From Sphingomonas sp. BK235 (GTDB lineage Bacteria > Pseudomonadota > Alphaproteobacteria > Sphingomonadales > Sphingomonadaceae), in assembly GCF_004345855.1 (NCBI RefSeq), contig NZ_SLXN01000001.1:930001-994000 (forward strand): DNA of 64,000 nt, in the 5' to 3' direction. Below are positions 60,887-64,000 of the stretch, piece by piece (the first letter of the stretch is position 1; every line of letters begins with the position of its first letter). The notes under the pieces were generated by a model that was not told where the DNA came from, did not search any database, and saw only the letters and a list, made by a program, of their open reading frames with translations. The position numbers and the translations under genes are program-made.

Positions 60887-62058
60887 CAGAACAGGCCGCG
60901 CAGGCCCGCCATGGCGCGCCCGAAGAAGCCCGCCTCGCCGACGTCGCGCGCCGCCACCAGCGGCATGCGCTGCTCGGGCAGACCCGGCGCGGAGACGACG
61001 AGATCGGCGATATGCGCGCCCTGCTTGATCGGTGCCTTGACCGGACCGTCATAGACGATCTTGCCCGAGAGCTGCGGGCGCGTGCCCGAGGGGACCGTCA
61101 CCGCCAATGCCTTGGGCGCGACCAGCTCGACCTCGCTCGAGTCGCCCAGCTGCACCGCCGCGGTGCCGACGGTCTTGCCCGCCTTCACCACCGGACGCGC
61201 CTGCCAGGCACGGAATCCCCATTCCATGAAGCGGATCGACTCCTGCGCGCGCTGATTGAAGCTGGTCAGCCCCGCGACGACCATCACCAACCGGCGCCCG
61301 TTCTGCTCGGCCGAGCCGGTGAAGCCATAGCCGGCCTCCTCGGTATGGCCGGTCTTGAGCCCGTCCGCCCCGGCGACGCGGCCCAGCAGCGGGTCGCGAT
61401 TGGCCTGGGTGATCGCGGCGCCCGCGCCCATGGTCTTGCCCCAGGTGAAATCGCGGCGCGAGTAGAACTGCTTGTAGAGCTGTGGGAACTCAGTGATCGT
61501 CGCGGCCGCCAGCTTGGCGAGGTCGCGCGCGGTGACATAGGTGACGCCGCCGTCGGGCCAGCCGTTCGACGTGCCGAAATGGCTGTTGGTCAGCCCGAGT
61601 TTCTGCGCATTCTCGTTCATCCGCTCGGTGAACGCCTGCTCGGTACCCGACGCACCCTCGGCGATGACGACGCAGGCGTCGTTCCCCGACAGCGTGACGA
61701 TGCCGTACAGCAGGTTCGCCACCGACACGCGCTCGCCGACCGAGAGGAACATGGTCGAGCCCGCCGCCGGGCCGTGCCAGCGCTGCCACGTCTCGGGGCG
61801 CACCTCATATTCGGTCGACAGCTTGATGTCGCCCGCCTTGATCATCTGGAAGATGGTGTAGACCGTCATCATCTTCGCCATCGAGGCGGGCGGCATGCGG
61901 CGGTCGGCATCCTTGGCGTAAAGGATCGCGCCCGAGGACAGGTCCTCCATGAAGGCGACCGGCGCGGGCGTGTCGAACTGCGGCGCCGCCGCCATGGCGG
62001 GATAGGCGACCGCGAGGACGGCGGCGGGCAGCGCGAGGACGGTCAGCAGCTTGGTCAT
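60886..62058 (-). CDS. D-alanyl-D-alanine carboxypeptidase (PBP5/6-type)
   Basis: 390 residues with a signal peptide (LPAAVLAVAYPAMAAAP). Penicillin-binding catalytic motifs: SxxK in PPASMAKMMTVY, SxN in LSGNDACVV and KTG in LKTGHTEEAGYGF. Removes the terminal D-alanine from peptidoglycan pentapeptides. A C-terminal PBP5-like domain (from about residue 290) ends in a short hydrophobic, amphipathic segment AMAGLRGLF, likely a membrane anchor. Could be dacA- or dacC-like; the paralogue is not decidable here. Confidence 0.92.
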   Translation of the reverse strand: MTKLLTVLALPAAVLAVAYPAMAAAPQFDTPAPVAFMEDLSSGAILYAKDADRRMPPASMAKMMTVYTIFQMIKAGDIKLSTEYEVRPETWQRWHGPAAGSTMFLSVGERVSVANLLYGIVTLSGNDACVVIAEGASGTEQAFTERMNENAQKLGLTNSHFGTSNGWPDGGVTYVTARDLAKLAAATITEFPQLYKQFYSRRDFTWGKTMGAGAAITQANRDPLLGRVAGADGLKTGHTEEAGYGFTGSAEQNGRRLVMVVAGLTSFNQRAQESIRFMEWGFRAWQARPVVKAGKTVGTAAVQLGDSSEVELVAPKALAVTVPSGTRPQLSGKIVYDGPVKAPIKQGAHIADLVVSAPGLPEQRMPLVAARDVGEAGFFGRAMAGLRGLF

Positions 62059-62121
62059 GGGGCGGGATCCGGTTCGATAACAGGCGGGGGAATTGCGTGG
62101 GTGCGCGTCGAGGCTCGCGCC

Positions 62122-63180
62122 CTAGCGCGCGATCGCGTCGGCGAGCAAGCCCACCGACAGAGCGTAGAAGTTGGAGCAATTATAGTCGAGGATGACGCGA
62201 TAGTTGCTCGTCAGCAGATAGGCGGTCGCGCCGGGACCGTCAGGCTCGATCAGCACCGCCTGCACCTGGTCGCCGGGCCAGCGCCCGCCGAGCGGCGCCA
62301 GCCCGAGCGCGCGCCACTCCGCCATGCTGCGCCAGCCGCTGTGCCGCTCGAACACGCGCGGGCAGCGCGGCGACACCAGGCGGTTGGCGACACTCGCGCG
62401 CGAGAAGCCCGCGGGCACGCTGACCGCGACGCCCCACGGCTCTCCCGCGCGCCAGCCCGCCTGTGTGAAATAATTGCCGATCGAGGCGAGCGTGTCGGCC
62501 GAGGAGTTCCAGATGTCGATGCGCCCGTCGCCGTCGCCGTCGCGCGCGAGGCGGAGGTAGACCGAAGGCAGGAACTGCGGGTTGCCCATCGCGCCGGCCC
62601 AGCTGCCGACCAGCTGCGAGCGCGGCACGCCGCGGTCGATCATCTTGAGCGCGGCGATCAGCTCGCCCTCGAACAGCGGGCGGCGGCGTCCCTCATAAGC
62701 GAGGCTGGCGAGGCTGCGCAGCAGGTCGAAATTGCCGGTGTACGAGCCGTAGTTGGTCTCATGCCCCCAGATGGCGACCATGATCTGCTCGGGCACGCCG
62801 GTCTCCGCCTCGACGCGCGCCAGCTTGGCGCGGTTGGCGGTGTACGCGGCGCGACCGCGCGAGATGCGGGCGGTGTCGACGTGCGCGGCGCGATACGGCG
62901 CGAACAGCGGCACCGGCGCATTGGGACGCGCCTCGGGTTGCTGCTGGTCGAGCGCGACGACGCGCGGGTTGAAGGTGAGCCCGGCGAGCGCACTGTCGGC
63001 CGTGGCCGGGCGCACCCCCGCGGCGACGGCTCGGGCGCGGACCTGCGCCAGATAGGTCTGGAAGCCCGAGGCCTCGGCGTCGACCGCGGACGGCGCGACG
63101 CTCTGCGCCGAGGAGGCGGGCGCGGCGAGCAGGAGGAGCGTGGCGGCGATGCCGCGGGCGAGCGTTGCGACCGCTGTCAT
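62122..63180 (-). CDS. mltB: Lytic murein transglycosylase, MltB family
   Basis: 352 residues, signal peptide MTAVATLARGIAATLLLLAAP and no lipobox, so periplasmic. ATG 63180; the longer frame upstream is not coding. Catalytic glutamate lies in WGHETNYGSYTGNFDLLRSLASLAYEGRRR, and GSWAGAMGNPQFLPSVYLR and the Asp-rich DGDGDGRIDIWNSSAD calcium-like loop are MltB hallmarks. Cuts peptidoglycan to 1,6-anhydro products, which AnmK (44154) can recycle. First gene of the leftward operon. Confidence 0.94.
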   Translation of the reverse strand: MTAVATLARGIAATLLLLAAPASSAQSVAPSAVDAEASGFQTYLAQVRARAVAAGVRPATADSALAGLTFNPRVVALDQQQPEARPNAPVPLFAPYRAAHVDTARISRGRAAYTANRAKLARVEAETGVPEQIMVAIWGHETNYGSYTGNFDLLRSLASLAYEGRRRPLFEGELIAALKMIDRGVPRSQLVGSWAGAMGNPQFLPSVYLRLARDGDGDGRIDIWNSSADTLASIGNYFTQAGWRAGEPWGVAVSVPAGFSRASVANRLVSPRCPRVFERHSGWRSMAEWRALGLAPLGGRWPGDQVQAVLIEPDGPGATAYLLTSNYRVILDYNCSNFYALSVGLLADAIAR

Positions 63181-63277
63181 GGTCGGGGCGTTCTGGCACA
63201 GCGGGTCGGCGCACGGAACCGCAAATCGAGCGAATCCTTGCACTCGTCGCCGCGTCGCGCGTAAGCGGGTCGCCTGC

Positions 63278-63368
<91 letters not shown>

Positions 63369-63412
63369 CGCCGCTACCCGGCAGCGTCGACCCGGCTCCT
63401 CTCATCGACATC

Positions 63413-63442
63413 GGGCCGGCCGGGAAGGTACCCGGCCGGCCC
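63413..63442. terminator. Strong hairpin between tRNA-Ser and the receptor gene
   Basis: GGGCCGGCCGGG-AAGGTA-CCCGGCCGGCCC is a perfect 12-base stem with a six-base loop, eight bases after the receptor stop. Likely terminator for the leftward receptor and possibly for tRNA-Ser too; T run absent. Confidence 0.6.
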
Positions 63443-63450
63443 GCGCCGCG

Positions 63451-64000
63451 TCAGAGCTTCACCGAAGCGCCGACATACATGAAGCGGCCGATGTTGTCGT
63501 AGATGCCGTCGTTGCCGAACGCGGTGGCGCCAACACCCAGCAGCCCGTAAGGCGGCTTCTTGTCGGTCAGATTGTCGACGCCGCCGTAGAAGCGGAACGA
63601 GTCGTTGACGTCCACCGACGCGCGCAGCGCGTGGTAGAACACCTTGGGATAATAGACGACGTCCGCATAGTTCGGGTCCAGCGCCGCCACGCCATTGGTG
63701 TCGTGCTGCGCCTCCCAGTCGGTGATCGACTGGCGACCGATGTAGCGCAGCTGATAGCCCAGCGACCAGTTCTTGTGCGTGAAATCGGCCGTGAAGTTGA
63801 GGTTCCAGATCGGATCGCCCAACTCGCCCTTGACGCGATCCGGCTGGGTCGGATTGTCGAGATAGGGGAAGTCGGTGCGGTCATCGACCCAGGTGTTGAC
63901 GACGCGGAACGCCACCTTGTTATCGTCGTCGAGCCGAAGATTATAGGCGACGTCGATGTCGAGCCCCTTGGCGCGCAGCGCGGCGAAGTTGACCGTGCTC
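63451..64000 (-). CDS. TonB-dependent receptor, C-terminal part (cut by window edge)
   Basis: 183 codons are visible and the frame is open to the right edge. Outer-membrane barrel strands with alternating pattern and aromatic girdles are visible, for example WNLNFTADFTHKNWSLGYQLRYIG and FRFYGGVDNLTDKKPPYGLLG, the latter typical of the last extracellular loop. It ends in an aromatic strand (RFMYVGASVKL). Substrate unknown: the N-terminal plug and TonB box lie outside the window. Confidence 0.88.
   Translation of the reverse strand, partial: STVNFAALRAKGLDIDVAYNLRLDDDNKVAFRVVNTWVDDRTDFPYLDNPTQPDRVKGELGDPIWNLNFTADFTHKNWSLGYQLRYIGRQSITDWEAQHDTNGVAALDPNYADVVYYPKVFYHALRASVDVNDSFRFYGGVDNLTDKKPPYGLLGVGATAFGNDGIYDNIGRFMYVGASVKL

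Overview
This window is chromosomal DNA from a high-GC alphaproteobacterium, most likely Sphingomonas or a close relative in the Sphingomonadales. The evidence is the macromolecular-synthesis cluster yqeY-dnaG-rpoD, the cluster lptD-surA-pdxA-rsmA, LexA-type direct repeats of the alphaproteobacterial form GTTC-N7-GTTC, sphingomonad-like small proteins, and four copies of a paired-hairpin intergenic repeat. It is mostly core genome. There is no rRNA, prophage, insertion sequence or CRISPR array. Five tRNA genes are present: Pro-UGG, Met-CAU, Leu-UAA, Ala-GGC and Ser-UGA.

Layout. 1-4.5 kb: rpoD (cut by the left edge), dnaG and yqeY, all leftward. 4.5-10.3 kb: carA, carB and greA rightward, with a leftward VapBC-type toxin-antitoxin pair lodged between carA and carB. 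10.6-16.2 kb: leftward lptD-surA-pdxA-rsmA (outer-membrane LPS assembly, periplasmic chaperone, vitamin B6, rRNA methylation). 16.3-19.3 kb: rightward pepA-holC-ndk-GNAT acetyltransferase. 19.3-25.6 kb: leftward YceI, a TonB-like membrane protein, the branched-chain amino acid genes ilvB, ilvN and ilvC, and miaA; serB diverges from miaA with overlapping start codons. 26.5-29.5 kb: DUF3072 protein, kup, a 2'-5' RNA ligase-like gene and a small secreted protein. 29.7-36.5 kb: tRNA-Pro, two paralogous small lipoproteins, two M28 peptidases flanking ettA, and a NYN-domain protein. 36.5-42.6 kb: patatin-like and EEP-family genes, then a stretch rich in small unknown genes with two PilZ genes. 42.6-47.7 kb: tRNA-Met, rimO, anmK, DUF4112, a peptide-binding lipoprotein gene abutting tRNA-Leu, and ihfB. 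47.8-52.4 kb: rpsA-cmk-aroA, the FYDLN protein and tRNA-Ala. 52.6-55.9 kb: DeoR regulator, MFS transporter, DUF4174 protein, single-domain globin and a 42-residue membrane protein. 56-63.2 kb: a tightly overlapping leftward operon mltB, dac, tmk, holB, metG, tatD, MBL-fold and a 54-residue membrane protein. The right end holds tRNA-Ser and the C-terminus of a TonB-dependent receptor.

The most interesting item is at 39788-39948. A perfect alphaproteobacterial LexA box is followed by a strong ribosome binding site and a 30-codon reading frame for a single-span membrane peptide with a basic tail. Size, topology and control recall SidA of Caulobacter and TisB of Escherichia coli, so this is a candidate SOS-induced division inhibitor or toxin. 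Other items worth following are the toxin-antitoxin insertion inside carAB, compensatory base changes in one repeat copy, a possible leader peptide and hairpin before a 62-residue protein, and a lipoprotein gene with no ordinary start codon between itself and a tRNA gene. All coordinates come from reading the sequence; no searches were run.
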